Shown here: in pieces, positions 16,402 through 24,134 of the stretch
How the letters are laid out: each line of letters begins with the position of its first letter
Numbering within the stretch: the stretch's first letter is position 1
Assembly (NCBI GenBank): GCA_965278985.1
Contig: OZ257131.1
Coordinates: 1,612,001 to 1,676,000, forward strand
Length of the DNA: 64,000 bases
Direction: 5' to 3'
Origin: CAISIP01 sp965278985
GTDB lineage: Bacteria; Pseudomonadota; Gammaproteobacteria; Burkholderiales; Burkholderiaceae_C
The notes under the pieces: model-generated
The model's database searches: none
Told to the model about the DNA's origin: nothing
Seen by the model: only the letters and a program-made list of their open reading frames with translations
Program-made: the position numbers and the translations under genes

Positions 16402-17400
16402 TTGAACCCCACATCCCGCTCCCCCGGCATCCGCCGCCGCACCTGGCTCGCCCTGCCCGCGATGGGCCTCGCGCTGCCGCACCTCGCCATGGCGCAGTCC
16501 CGCACCGTGCGCATGCAGGTCGGTTTCCCACCCGGCGGCTCCACCGACGTGGTGGCCCGCCTGGTCGCGGCGCCCTACCGCGGCCGTGACGGCGAGGTCG
16601 CCATCGTGGAGAACGTGCCCGGCGCGGCCGGTCGCCTCGCGATGATGCGCGTCAAGGCCGCGGCGCCCGACGGCCAGACCGTGCTGGTGTCACCCGCTGC
16701 GATGTTCACGCTCTACCCGCATGTCTACCGCGCGCTGGCCTACGACCCGTTCAAGGACTTCACGCCCGTGACTTCCATCGGTTCGGTGGGTTTCGCGCTG
16801 GTGGTGAGCACTACGGTGGTTCCGGAATCCGTGCGCACGCTGGCGGATCTCGGCGCCTGGATCAAGGCCCATCCGCAACATGCCAACTAAGCCTCGGGCG
16901 GCGCCGGCACACCCATGCATTTCGTGGGCGAGATGGTGGCGCGCCACCTCGCGCAGCCGCTCACGCACGTGGCCTACAAGGGCGCCACGCCGATGCTGCA
17001 GGACCTGCTGGGTGGCCAGATCGCGGTCGGCGTCACCGTGCTGGGCGACAGCCTGCCGCACCTGGGCGGGGGCAAGATCCGCGTGCTGGGCGTGACCAGC
17101 CCACGCCGCTCGCCCTACCTGCCGAACGCCCCCACGCTCGGTGAGCTCGGTGCGCCGCAGATCGTCGCGCAGGAATGGTTCGGCGTGTTCCTGCCGGCGG
17201 GTGCCTCGCCCGAGCTGGTGCGGCACATGGCGCAGTCGGTGCAGAACACGCTGCAGCTCGCCGATGTGAAGGCCGCACTGGCCAAGCTCGCCTGCGACCC
17301 GCAGAGCCTGTCGTCCGCGGACTTCGGCCGCACGCTGCAGGAGGACCTGACGCGCTGGGGCCCGGTGGTGCAGGCGACGGGCTTCAAGCTCGACGAGTGA
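16402..17400 (+). pseudogene. Bug/TctC family substrate-binding protein gene with internal TAA stop
   Basis: One frame encodes a complete ~332-codon tripartite tricarboxylate transporter receptor: signal peptide with IRRRTWLAL ending near LAMAQS, then VGFPPGGSTDVVARL, NVPGAAGRLAMM and a normal C-terminal half. It is cut by TAA at 16888-16890. The context is HPQHAN-stop-ASGGAGTP; the intact paralogue at 10778-11773 has LANYAVSAVG here, so a Tyr codon (TAC or TAT) has become TAA. Both halves are otherwise undamaged. The first part would give a 162-residue truncated protein without the C-terminal ligand loops. It may be a recent nonsense mutation or a base error. It is the last gene of the three-hydrolase operon. 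Confidence 0.85.
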
Positions 17401-17422
17401 GCGCGCGGACCATTCGCCCGCC

Positions 17423-18352
17423 TCACTCTGCCTTGTCGAACACCGCCGCGTCCACGCGGCCGCGCTCCAGCGAGGGCGCCAGGTCCCGCAGGAAGGCATG
17501 CACATGGCGCTGGATGAACGCCCCCCTGCGCAGCACGACCACGGTGCTGGTCGGATCGAAGAGGTGGCCCACGTCGCGGGCGCGCAAGCCGTGGTCCAGC
17601 CGCGCCGAATAGGCGAAGGCAGGAATGATCGCGATGCCCAGCCCGGCGCCCACGTAGGTCTTCATCACGTCGGTGTCCAGGGCCTGCACGGCGAAGTGCA
17701 CGGCGATGCCCGCGTCGTGGAACTTGGCCGCGATGCGCGCGCCCTGCGGCCGCGTGGGGTGCTGCATGATGACCGGGTAACGCGCGAGCTTCTCCAGCGT
17801 CAGATCCTTCATGCGCAGCACCGGGTGCCCCGTGGGCGCCACCACCACGTGGCTGGCCGACAGCACCGGGATCGCCACCAGGCCGGGCGGCACGTGGGCG
17901 GGCAGGCTGGTGACGCCCAGCCCCGCCTGGCCCTGCAGCAGCAGCTCGCACACCCCCTCGGGCGTGCCCTGCAGCAGGTTCAGCTGCACCGACGGATGCC
18001 GCACCGTGAAGGCCTGGATGGCCGGCAGCAGCACATACCGCGCATGGGTGTGGGTGGTGGCCAGCACGATGGAACCCTGCGAGGCATCGCGCGTCTCCTC
18101 CCCGATCGCACGGATGTTGTCGGCACACTGCAGCGCGCGCCGCGACCATTCCAGCACCTGCTCGCCGGCCTGCGTGAGGGCCAGGGGGCGCCCTGCGTGG
18201 CGCAGCAGCAGCTCGGTGCCGATCTCGTCCTCGAACTGGCGCAGCTGCTTGCCCACGGCCGGCTGCGTGGCATGCAGCTGCGTGGCCGCGCGCGAGATGT
18301 TGAACTGCGCGTCAACGACGGCGCACAGGCATTGCATCTGGCGCAGCTTCAT
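17423..18352 (-). CDS. LysR family transcriptional regulator
   Basis: A 309-residue LysR-type regulator of normal length. The N-terminal winged HTH (residues about 3-60) reads MKLRQMQCLCAVVDAQFNIS followed by RAATQLHATQPAVGKQLRQF, and the co-inducer domain covers about 90-300. It is the last gene of a minus-strand group after the malonyl-CoA synthetase-like and enoyl-CoA hydratase genes, with a ten-base gap to the former. That is unusual, since LysR genes are more often divergent from their targets. It may regulate this small operon or the adjacent acid-catabolic island. It converges with the broken Bug gene. Confidence 0.92.
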   Translation of the reverse strand: MKLRQMQCLCAVVDAQFNISRAATQLHATQPAVGKQLRQFEDEIGTELLLRHAGRPLALTQAGEQVLEWSRRALQCADNIRAIGEETRDASQGSIVLATTHTHARYVLLPAIQAFTVRHPSVQLNLLQGTPEGVCELLLQGQAGLGVTSLPAHVPPGLVAIPVLSASHVVVAPTGHPVLRMKDLTLEKLARYPVIMQHPTRPQGARIAAKFHDAGIAVHFAVQALDTDVMKTYVGAGLGIAIIPAFAYSARLDHGLRARDVGHLFDPTSTVVVLRRGAFIQRHVHAFLRDLAPSLERGRVDAAVFDKAE

Positions 18353-18362
18353 GGGAGGAGGC

Positions 18363-19922
18363 TCAGCCGGGTACGAACAGCGCCTTGTGTGCTTCGCGCA
18401 GCAGGTTCTTCTGCACCTTGCCCATGGCGTTGCGGGGCAGCTCGTCCACCACGAAGCAGCGCTTGGGTACCTTGAAGTTCGCCAGGCTGGACTTGAGGCT
18501 CGCGACGATCCGCTCGGCGTCCAGTGCCGCGCCGGGTCTGGCGGTGACCACGGCCACGCCCACCTCGCCGAAGTCCGGATGCGGCACGCCCACCACGGCG
18601 CTCTCGGCCACGCCTGGCATCTCGTTGATGTAGCTCTCGATCTCGGCGGGGTAGACGTTGAAGCCGCCGCTGATGATCAGGTCCTTGCTGCGGCCGACGA
18701 TGGTCACGTAGCCCTCGGCATCGACCTTGCCCACGTCGCCGGTCTTGAAGAAGCCGTCGGCCGTGAACTCCTCGGCCGTCTTCTCGGGCATCTGCCAGTA
18801 GCCCTGGAACACGTTGGGGCCGCGCACCTGGATACCGCCGATCTCGCCAATCTGCACCGGGTGCTGGGCATCGTCCACCACGCGCAGGTCCACGCCGGGC
18901 AGGGGGAAGCCCACGGTGCCGCCGCGGCGCTCGCCGTCGCGCGCCAGGTACGGGTTGGAGGTGAGCATCGCGGTCTCCGACATGCCGTAGCGCTCCAGGA
19001 TGGTGTGGCCGGTGCGTTCCTGCCACTGCCCGTAGGTCTCGATCAGCAGCGGCGCGGAGCCGGAGATGAACAGGCGCATGTGGCCGACCGACTCCCTGGT
19101 GAGCCCCGGCTCGGCCAGCAGCCGCACGTACATCGTGGGCACGCCCATGAAGACCGTGGCCCGTGGCAGGTAACGCAGGACCGTGGGCGCATCGAAACGG
19201 CCCATCCACAGGACCGGGCTGCCATTGAGCAACGCGCCGTGCAGCGCCACGAACAGCCCGTGCACGTGAAAGATCGGCAGCGCGTGCAGCAGCACGTCAC
19301 CCCCCTGCTCCGGCTTGCGCCAGCCCCAGTAGTCCTTGAGCACCAGCGCGTTGCTCAGCAGGTTGGCGTGGCTGAGCATCGCGCCCTTGCTGCGGCCCGT
19401 GGTGCCGCTGGTGTAGAGGATGGCCGCGAGGTCGTCACCCCGGCGCGCTACTGCCGTGTGCCGGTCGCTGCACACGGCGGCGCGCTGCAGCAGGCTGCCC
19501 GTGCGGTCGGTATCCAGCGTGAACACATGCTGCACGCCGGCGATGAACGCGATCTTGCTGAGCCAGCCGAAGTTCGCGCCAGTGCACACCACCACGGCGG
19601 GCTGCGCGTTGTCGATGAAGTAGCGCATCTCGGCGCTCTGGTAGGCGGTGTTCAGCGGCACGAACACATGGCCGGCGCGCAGCGTGGCCAGGTACAGCAG
19701 CGCGGCTTCGACCGACTTCTCCACCTGCACCGCGATGCGCGAGGCCGGCGGCAGGTCCAGGCCCTGGAGCAGGTTGGCCAGCATGGCGGTGCTGCGCTCC
19801 ACGTCGCGCCAGCTGTAGTGCAGGCCGGTGTCGGTCTCGAAGGCGGTGGCGTCCAGGTCGGCGGGGAAGGCGTCGCGAAGGGCGCTGAAGAGGTTGCGGT
19901 CGTAGCGGGTGTCGGTGGACAT
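18363..19922 (-). CDS. matB: Malonyl-CoA synthetase-like acyl-CoA ligase (MatB type)
   Basis: A 519-residue AMP-forming ligase. The P-loop YTSGTTGRSKGAMLSH, the A5-type motif ERYGMSETAM, the FKTGDVGKVD motif and the C-terminal Lys in LPRNAMGKVQKNLLRE are all present. Extended stretches such as LFISGSAPLL and GPNVFQGYWQMPEKT strongly resemble characterised MatB malonyl-CoA synthetases. It would activate malonate or methylmalonate to the CoA thioester with ATP. I chose the ATG at 19922 (MSTDTRYDR). The upstream frame overlaps the enoyl-CoA hydratase by four bases but lacks family similarity. No malonyl-CoA decarboxylase (MatA) is adjacent, so another short dicarboxylic or branched acid is possible. 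Confidence 0.85.
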   Translation of the reverse strand: MSTDTRYDRNLFSALRDAFPADLDATAFETDTGLHYSWRDVERSTAMLANLLQGLDLPPASRIAVQVEKSVEAALLYLATLRAGHVFVPLNTAYQSAEMRYFIDNAQPAVVVCTGANFGWLSKIAFIAGVQHVFTLDTDRTGSLLQRAAVCSDRHTAVARRGDDLAAILYTSGTTGRSKGAMLSHANLLSNALVLKDYWGWRKPEQGGDVLLHALPIFHVHGLFVALHGALLNGSPVLWMGRFDAPTVLRYLPRATVFMGVPTMYVRLLAEPGLTRESVGHMRLFISGSAPLLIETYGQWQERTGHTILERYGMSETAMLTSNPYLARDGERRGGTVGFPLPGVDLRVVDDAQHPVQIGEIGGIQVRGPNVFQGYWQMPEKTAEEFTADGFFKTGDVGKVDAEGYVTIVGRSKDLIISGGFNVYPAEIESYINEMPGVAESAVVGVPHPDFGEVGVAVVTARPGAALDAERIVASLKSSLANFKVPKRCFVVDELPRNAMGKVQKNLLREAHKALFVPG

Positions 19923-19966
19923 GGTCGTGACAGTGAAACGGTACGAAGGGGAAGGCGGCAACACGG

Positions 19967-20752
19967 TCAACGCGCTCCGAAAGCCGGCTGGCGCTTGCCC
20001 AGGAATGCGGTGATGCCTTCGCGGTGCTCGGTGCTGTCGGCATAGTGGTAGGCGCCCTGCACCAGCGCCTCCAGCGCAGCCGCATCCGGCGCGGCGGACA
20101 GGACGCGGATGGCCCGCTTGTGCAGGCGCGCGGCCTGCGGCGACAGCGACTGCATGCGCTGCACGCTGGCGGACACGTCGGCATACAGCAGGTCCACTGG
20201 CACGACGCGCGTGAGGAAGCCGCGCTGCAGCATGGCGGGTGCATCCAGCACGGCAGCTTCCAGCAGCATGCTGCGCGCCGCGGTGGCACCCACCTGGCCC
20301 AGCACCAGCTGCAACTCGCGCGGCGCCATGGGAAAGCCCAGCTTCGCGATCGGCGCACCGAAGCGCGCGCGTTCCGTGGCCACGCGGATGTCGCAGCAGC
20401 TGGCGATCTCCAGCCCTGCACCCATGCAGTTGCCGTCGATGGCGGCGACCAGCGGCACGTCGCAGTCCAGCAGGGCCTGGAGGGCGCCCCAGACCTCCTG
20501 CTCGTGGAAGTGGCGCAGCTGCGCCGCGTCGAAACGGAAGCCCGGGTATTCGGCGATGTTGCCGCCCGCGCAGAAATGCCCGCCCTCGCCTTGCACCACG
20601 ACACAGCGCAGGTCGGGCATGCTAGCCACATGCCTCGCATGGGCCTGCAGCTCGCCCCACATGCCGCGCGACATGGCGTTGAAACGCGCGGGCTCCTGCA
20701 GCGTCAGAGTCGCAAGGCCCTCCTGCACCTCGCAGTGGACGGTGCCCGACAT
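19967..20752 (-). CDS. Enoyl-CoA hydratase/isomerase family protein
   Basis: A 261-residue crotonase-fold protein. The oxyanion-hole segments GEGGHFCAGGNIAEY and AIDGNCMGAGLEIASCCDIRVA are typical. At the position of the second catalytic Glu it reads AKLGFPMAPRELQLVLG. It lies 44 bases upstream of the MatB-like gene on the same strand and starts three bases before the lgt stop, so it may belong to an operon read from lgt. The combination suggests processing of an activated short acid, but the reaction cannot be assigned. Confidence 0.87.
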   Translation of the reverse strand: MSGTVHCEVQEGLATLTLQEPARFNAMSRGMWGELQAHARHVASMPDLRCVVVQGEGGHFCAGGNIAEYPGFRFDAAQLRHFHEQEVWGALQALLDCDVPLVAAIDGNCMGAGLEIASCCDIRVATERARFGAPIAKLGFPMAPRELQLVLGQVGATAARSMLLEAAVLDAPAMLQRGFLTRVVPVDLLYADVSASVQRMQSLSPQAARLHKRAIRVLSAAPDAAALEALVQGAYHYADSTEHREGITAFLGKRQPAFGAR

Positions 20753-20755
20753 GCC

Positions 20756-21592
20756 TCAGCGTCCAGGCGCCACCGCCGGGGCGGCCGTCTGCGGCTGCTT
20801 GCCGAACCACCACCACAGGCCCGCACCGACCAGGATCATGGGCACGCACAACCACTGGCCCATGCTCATGCCCAGCGACAGCAGGCCCAGGAAATCGTCG
20901 GGTTCACGGAAGAACTCGGCAATGAAGCGGAATACGCCATAACCGAAGAGGAAGGCCGCCGCCACCTGGCCGGTCTTGCGCGCATGGCGCGCATAGAGCC
21001 ACAGCAGGATGAACAGCAGCAGCCCTTCCAGCAGGAACTGGTAGACCTGCGATGGATGGCGCGGCAGGCTCCCGGCGCCGCGGAACACCATCGCCCAGGG
21101 CAGGCTGGGGTCGGCCAGCCGCCCCGGGAGCTCCCCATTGATGAAGTTGCCCACGCGTCCCGCAGCGAGGCCGGTGGGCACGCACGGTGCCACGAAGTCG
21201 GCCACCTGCCAGAACGGGCGGCCACGTGAGTGCGCGAACCACACCATGGAGGCGATCACGCCCAGCATGCCGCCGTGGAAACTCATGCCGCCCTGCCACA
21301 CGGCAAAGATCTCCAGCGGGTTCGCCAGGTAATGGCCCGGCTTGTAGAAAAGGCAATAACCCAGCCGCCCACCGACCACCACGCCCAGCACGCCCAGGAA
21401 CAGGATGTCCTCCACATCCTTGAACTTCCAGGCCGTAGGCCCCTGGATCTGCGCGTACGGCGGGTGGCGCAGCCGGCGCGAGCCAAGCCACATGAAGAGG
21501 CCGAAGGCCACGAGGTAGGTCAGGCCGTACCAGTGGACGGCGAGCGGTCCGATCTGGATGGCGACGGGGTCGATCTGCGGTTGCATCAGCAT
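20756..21592 (-). CDS. lgt: Prolipoprotein diacylglyceryl transferase
   Basis: A ~278-residue inner-membrane enzyme that transfers diacylglycerol from phosphatidylglycerol to the lipobox Cys of prolipoproteins. Typical segments are VHWYGLTYLVAF, the catalytic His-containing GGMSFHGGMLG, and the Lgt signature GRVGNFINGELPGR. The late Arg in FRFIAEFFREPD is also conserved. About seven membrane helices can be drawn. Start is either ATG at 21592 or 21586 (MLMQPQID); the frame is open further upstream but non-conserved. It is divergent from ilvD across about 110 bases and followed closely by the enoyl-CoA hydratase gene. Confidence 0.97.
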   Translation of the reverse strand: MLMQPQIDPVAIQIGPLAVHWYGLTYLVAFGLFMWLGSRRLRHPPYAQIQGPTAWKFKDVEDILFLGVLGVVVGGRLGYCLFYKPGHYLANPLEIFAVWQGGMSFHGGMLGVIASMVWFAHSRGRPFWQVADFVAPCVPTGLAAGRVGNFINGELPGRLADPSLPWAMVFRGAGSLPRHPSQVYQFLLEGLLLFILLWLYARHARKTGQVAAAFLFGYGVFRFIAEFFREPDDFLGLLSLGMSMGQWLCVPMILVGAGLWWWFGKQPQTAAPAVAPGR

Positions 21593-21705
21593 GGGGGTGG
21601 ATTGTGCACGCGCCCAGGCGGGTCCCCATGGACCGCTCCGCCGTGCGGAAATGGCCGCTTCGGGCGCATACTTTGGCCTCCAGCAATCCACAGAGACACC
21701 GCACC

Positions 21706-23421
21706 ATGGCCAGCACGCCCCCCGCCCCCAACGCCCGCAGCAGCCACATCACGCAAGGCAAGTCGCGCGCGCCCAACCGCTCCATGTACTACGCCATGGG
21801 CTACCAGGAGAGCGATTTCCAGAAGCCCATGGTGGGCGTGGCCAATGGCCACAGCACCATCACGCCCTGCAACAGCGGCCTGCAGAAGCTGGCCGACGCG
21901 GCCATTGCCGGCATCGAGGAGGCCGGCGGCAACGCCCAGGTCTTCGGCACGCCAACCATCTCCGACGGCATGGCCATGGGCACCGAGGGCATGAAGTATT
22001 CGCTGGTCAGCCGAGAGGTCATCAGCGACTGCATCGAGACCTGCGTGCAGGGCCAGTGGATGGACGGCGTGCTGGTGGTGGGCGGCTGCGACAAGAACAT
22101 GCCCGGCGGCATGATGGGCATCCTGCGCGCCAACGTGCCGGCCATCTACGTGTATGGCGGCACCATCCTGCCCGGCAAGTGGAAGGGGCAGGACCTGAAC
22201 ATCGTGAGCGTGTTCGAGGCCGTGGGCCAGAACGCGGCCGGCAACATGAGCGACGCCGACCTGCTGGAGATCGAGCGGCGCGCCATCCCCGGCACCGGCT
22301 CCTGCGGCGGCATGTACACAGCCAACACCATGTCCTCGGCCTTCGAGGCGCTGGGCATGAGCCTGCCCTACTCCTCCACCATGGCCAACCCGCATGACGA
22401 GAAGCAGAACTCGGCCAAGGAATCGGCCCAGGTGCTGATGCAGGCGATCCGGCAGAACATCAAGCCGCGCGACATCGTGACCAAGAAGGCCATCGAGAAC
22501 GCGGTGGCCGTGATCATGGCCACGGGCGGCTCCACCAATGCGGTGCTGCACTTCCTGGCCATCGCGCACGCGGCCGAGGTGGAGTGGACTATCGACGACT
22601 TCGAGCGCATGCGCAAAAGGGTTCCGGTGTTGTGCGACCTCAAGCCCAGCGGCAAGTACCTGGCGGTGGACCTGCACCGCGCCGGCGGCATCCCGCAGGT
22701 GATGAAGACACTGCTGGCCGCGGGCCTGCTGCACGGCGACTGCATCACCATCAGCGGCAAGACAATCGCCGAGGTGCTGGCCGATATTCCCGACGTGCCC
22801 CGTGCGGACCAGGACGTGATCCGTCCCATCACCGACCCCATGTACGCCGAGGGCCATCTGGCGATCCTGCGCGGCAACCTGTCACCGGAGGGCTGCGTGG
22901 CCAAGATCACGGGCCTCAAAAGCCCGGTGATGACGGGTCCGGCCCGCGTCTTCGACGACGAGCAGTCCGCCCTGGCCGCGATCCTGGCCGGCAAGATCGT
23001 GGCCGGCGACGTGATGGTGCTGCGCTACCTGGGCCCCAAGGGCGGCCCGGGCATGCCCGAGATGCTGGCGCCCACCGGGGCGTTGATCGGGGCCGGCCTG
23101 GGCGAAAGCGTGGGGCTGATCACCGATGGCCGCTTCTCGGGCGGCACCTGGGGCATGGTGGTGGGTCACGTGGCGCCCGAAGCGGCGGCCGGTGGCAACA
23201 TCGCGCTGATCCACGAGGGCGACAGCATCACCATCGACGCCCACCAGCTGCTGCTGCAGCTCAATGTGCCCGACGACGAGATCGCGCGCCGCCGCGCGGC
23301 CTGGAAGGCGCCGGCGCCGCGTTACCTGCGGGGCGTGCAGGCCAAGTTCGCGTTCAACGCATCGTCGGCCAGCAAGGGCGCGGTGCTGGACGACTACGCG
23401 CCGCTCAGCGCCGGTTCTTGA
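21706..23421 (+). CDS. ilvD: Dihydroxy-acid dehydratase
   Basis: A 571-residue IlvD/Edd-family Fe-S dehydratase that converts 2,3-dihydroxy-3-methylbutanoate or -pentanoate to the 2-oxoacid in valine and isoleucine synthesis. The cluster cysteines are seen in ITPCNSGL, GGCDKNMPGG and GTGSCGGMYTANT. The C-terminal GLITDGRFSGGTWG is also characteristic. Length fits the shorter (about 560-570 residue) class. I chose the ATG at 21706 (MASTPPAP) since conservation begins at RSSHITQGKSRAPNRSM; upstream in-frame codons look non-coding. The 3' end overlaps a convergent small gene by 17 bases. Confidence 0.97.
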   Translation: MASTPPAPNARSSHITQGKSRAPNRSMYYAMGYQESDFQKPMVGVANGHSTITPCNSGLQKLADAAIAGIEEAGGNAQVFGTPTISDGMAMGTEGMKYSLVSREVISDCIETCVQGQWMDGVLVVGGCDKNMPGGMMGILRANVPAIYVYGGTILPGKWKGQDLNIVSVFEAVGQNAAGNMSDADLLEIERRAIPGTGSCGGMYTANTMSSAFEALGMSLPYSSTMANPHDEKQNSAKESAQVLMQAIRQNIKPRDIVTKKAIENAVAVIMATGGSTNAVLHFLAIAHAAEVEWTIDDFERMRKRVPVLCDLKPSGKYLAVDLHRAGGIPQVMKTLLAAGLLHGDCITISGKTIAEVLADIPDVPRADQDVIRPITDPMYAEGHLAILRGNLSPEGCVAKITGLKSPVMTGPARVFDDEQSALAAILAGKIVAGDVMVLRYLGPKGGPGMPEMLAPTGALIGAGLGESVGLITDGRFSGGTWGMVVGHVAPEAAAGGNIALIHEGDSITIDAHQLLLQLNVPDDEIARRRAAWKAPAPRYLRGVQAKFAFNASSASKGAVLDDYAPLSAGS

Positions 23422-23647
23422 AGTTGGTGCCGATGGCGTCCTTGTTGCGGTCGATGCGCGCCTTGCGGCGTGCATCCTCGCGCTCCATGGCCTTGCGCTT
23501 GGTGTAGCCGGTGGAATCGGCCCACCACCACCACAGCACGGCCAGGCCGAACGGCGCGAGCACGACCCACCAGGACCAGCCCGCCACGAAGCCGATCTCC
23601 AGATACTTCAGGGCCGCCAGCAGCAGGCCCAGACCGAGAAAGATCAT
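23405..23647 (-). CDS. Small Trp-rich membrane protein
   Basis: An 80-residue protein with two hydrophobic segments (MIFLGLGLLLAALKYLEIGF and WVVLAPFGLAVLWWWWAD) and a highly basic C-terminal tail (TKRKAMEREDARRKARIDR). The WWWWADSTGYTKRKAME pattern is that of the betaproteobacterial small Trp-rich protein family (TIGR04438, from memory). Function is unknown. It is convergent with ilvD and overlaps its last 17 bases tail to tail. The short reading frame, conserved composition and its location opposite a cytochrome c promoter region support it as real. Confidence 0.8.
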   Translation of the reverse strand: MIFLGLGLLLAALKYLEIGFVAGWSWWVVLAPFGLAVLWWWWADSTGYTKRKAMEREDARRKARIDRNKDAIGTNFKNRR

Positions 23648-23751
23648 TCAGCAGCTCCTTGCGCAACTTCACACTTGCTGACACAGCGGACACATGCGGC
23701 GTGGCGCGGTCACTACAATTCCTCGCATCGACTGTAACCCATGAGGTACTG

Positions 23752-24072
23752 ATGAAGGCATTCGCGTTGATGGCCCCGCTCCTGTTGACGGCGCCCCTGC
23801 TGTCGGCCGTGCCGGCTTGGGCCGACCAGGCGCTGGCCACCGAAAAGAAGTGCATGACCTGCCATGCGCTGGACAAGAAGCAGGTCGGCCCCTCGTACAA
23901 GGAGGTCGCCGCCTACTACGCCGGCAAGCCGGGCTCGGTCGACAAGCTGGCGGCCAAGATCATGACCGGCGGCGGCGGACCGTTGGGCGGCGGGCTGAAG
24001 ATGCCCCCCAACCCGCAGGTCAACGATGCCGAAGCCAAGAAGCTGGCGGCCTGGATACTCTCGCTGCAGTGA
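23752..24072 (+). CDS. Class I cytochrome c (c551/c552-like)
   Basis: A 106-residue exported monohaem cytochrome. The signal peptide ends near PAWADQ, giving a mature protein of about 82 residues. The haem motif is KCMTCH (Cys34, Cys37, His38) and the distal ligand Met84 lies in GLKMPPNPQV. It carries electrons in the periplasm, for example to a terminal oxidase or peroxidase. A GAGG ribosome site precedes the ATG at 23752, and a TACAAT -10-like box lies at 23714-23719. A strong bidirectional terminator follows, separating it from acs. Confidence 0.93.
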   Translation: MKAFALMAPLLLTAPLLSAVPAWADQALATEKKCMTCHALDKKQVGPSYKEVAAYYAGKPGSVDKLAAKIMTGGGGPLGGGLKMPPNPQVNDAEAKKLAAWILSLQ

Positions 24073-24090
24073 CGCCCGCGTGCTGAAAAC

Positions 24091-24116
24091 AAAAAACCCG
24101 CCGAGGCGGGTTTTTT
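24091..24116. terminator. Bidirectional rho-independent terminator between cytochrome c and acs
   Basis: An 11-base perfect stem (AAAAAACCCGC / GCGGGTTTTTT) with a CGAG loop. The A-tract on one side and T-tract on the other allow termination of both convergent transcripts. Confidence 0.92.
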
Positions 24117-24134
24117 GTTGGCCGGCAGCGCCGA

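Noticed and set aside
16890..16915. Independent restart gene at 16915 after the broken Bug receptor
   Set aside because: The ATG there is an internal Met of the receptor fold, with no ribosome site and no signal peptide.
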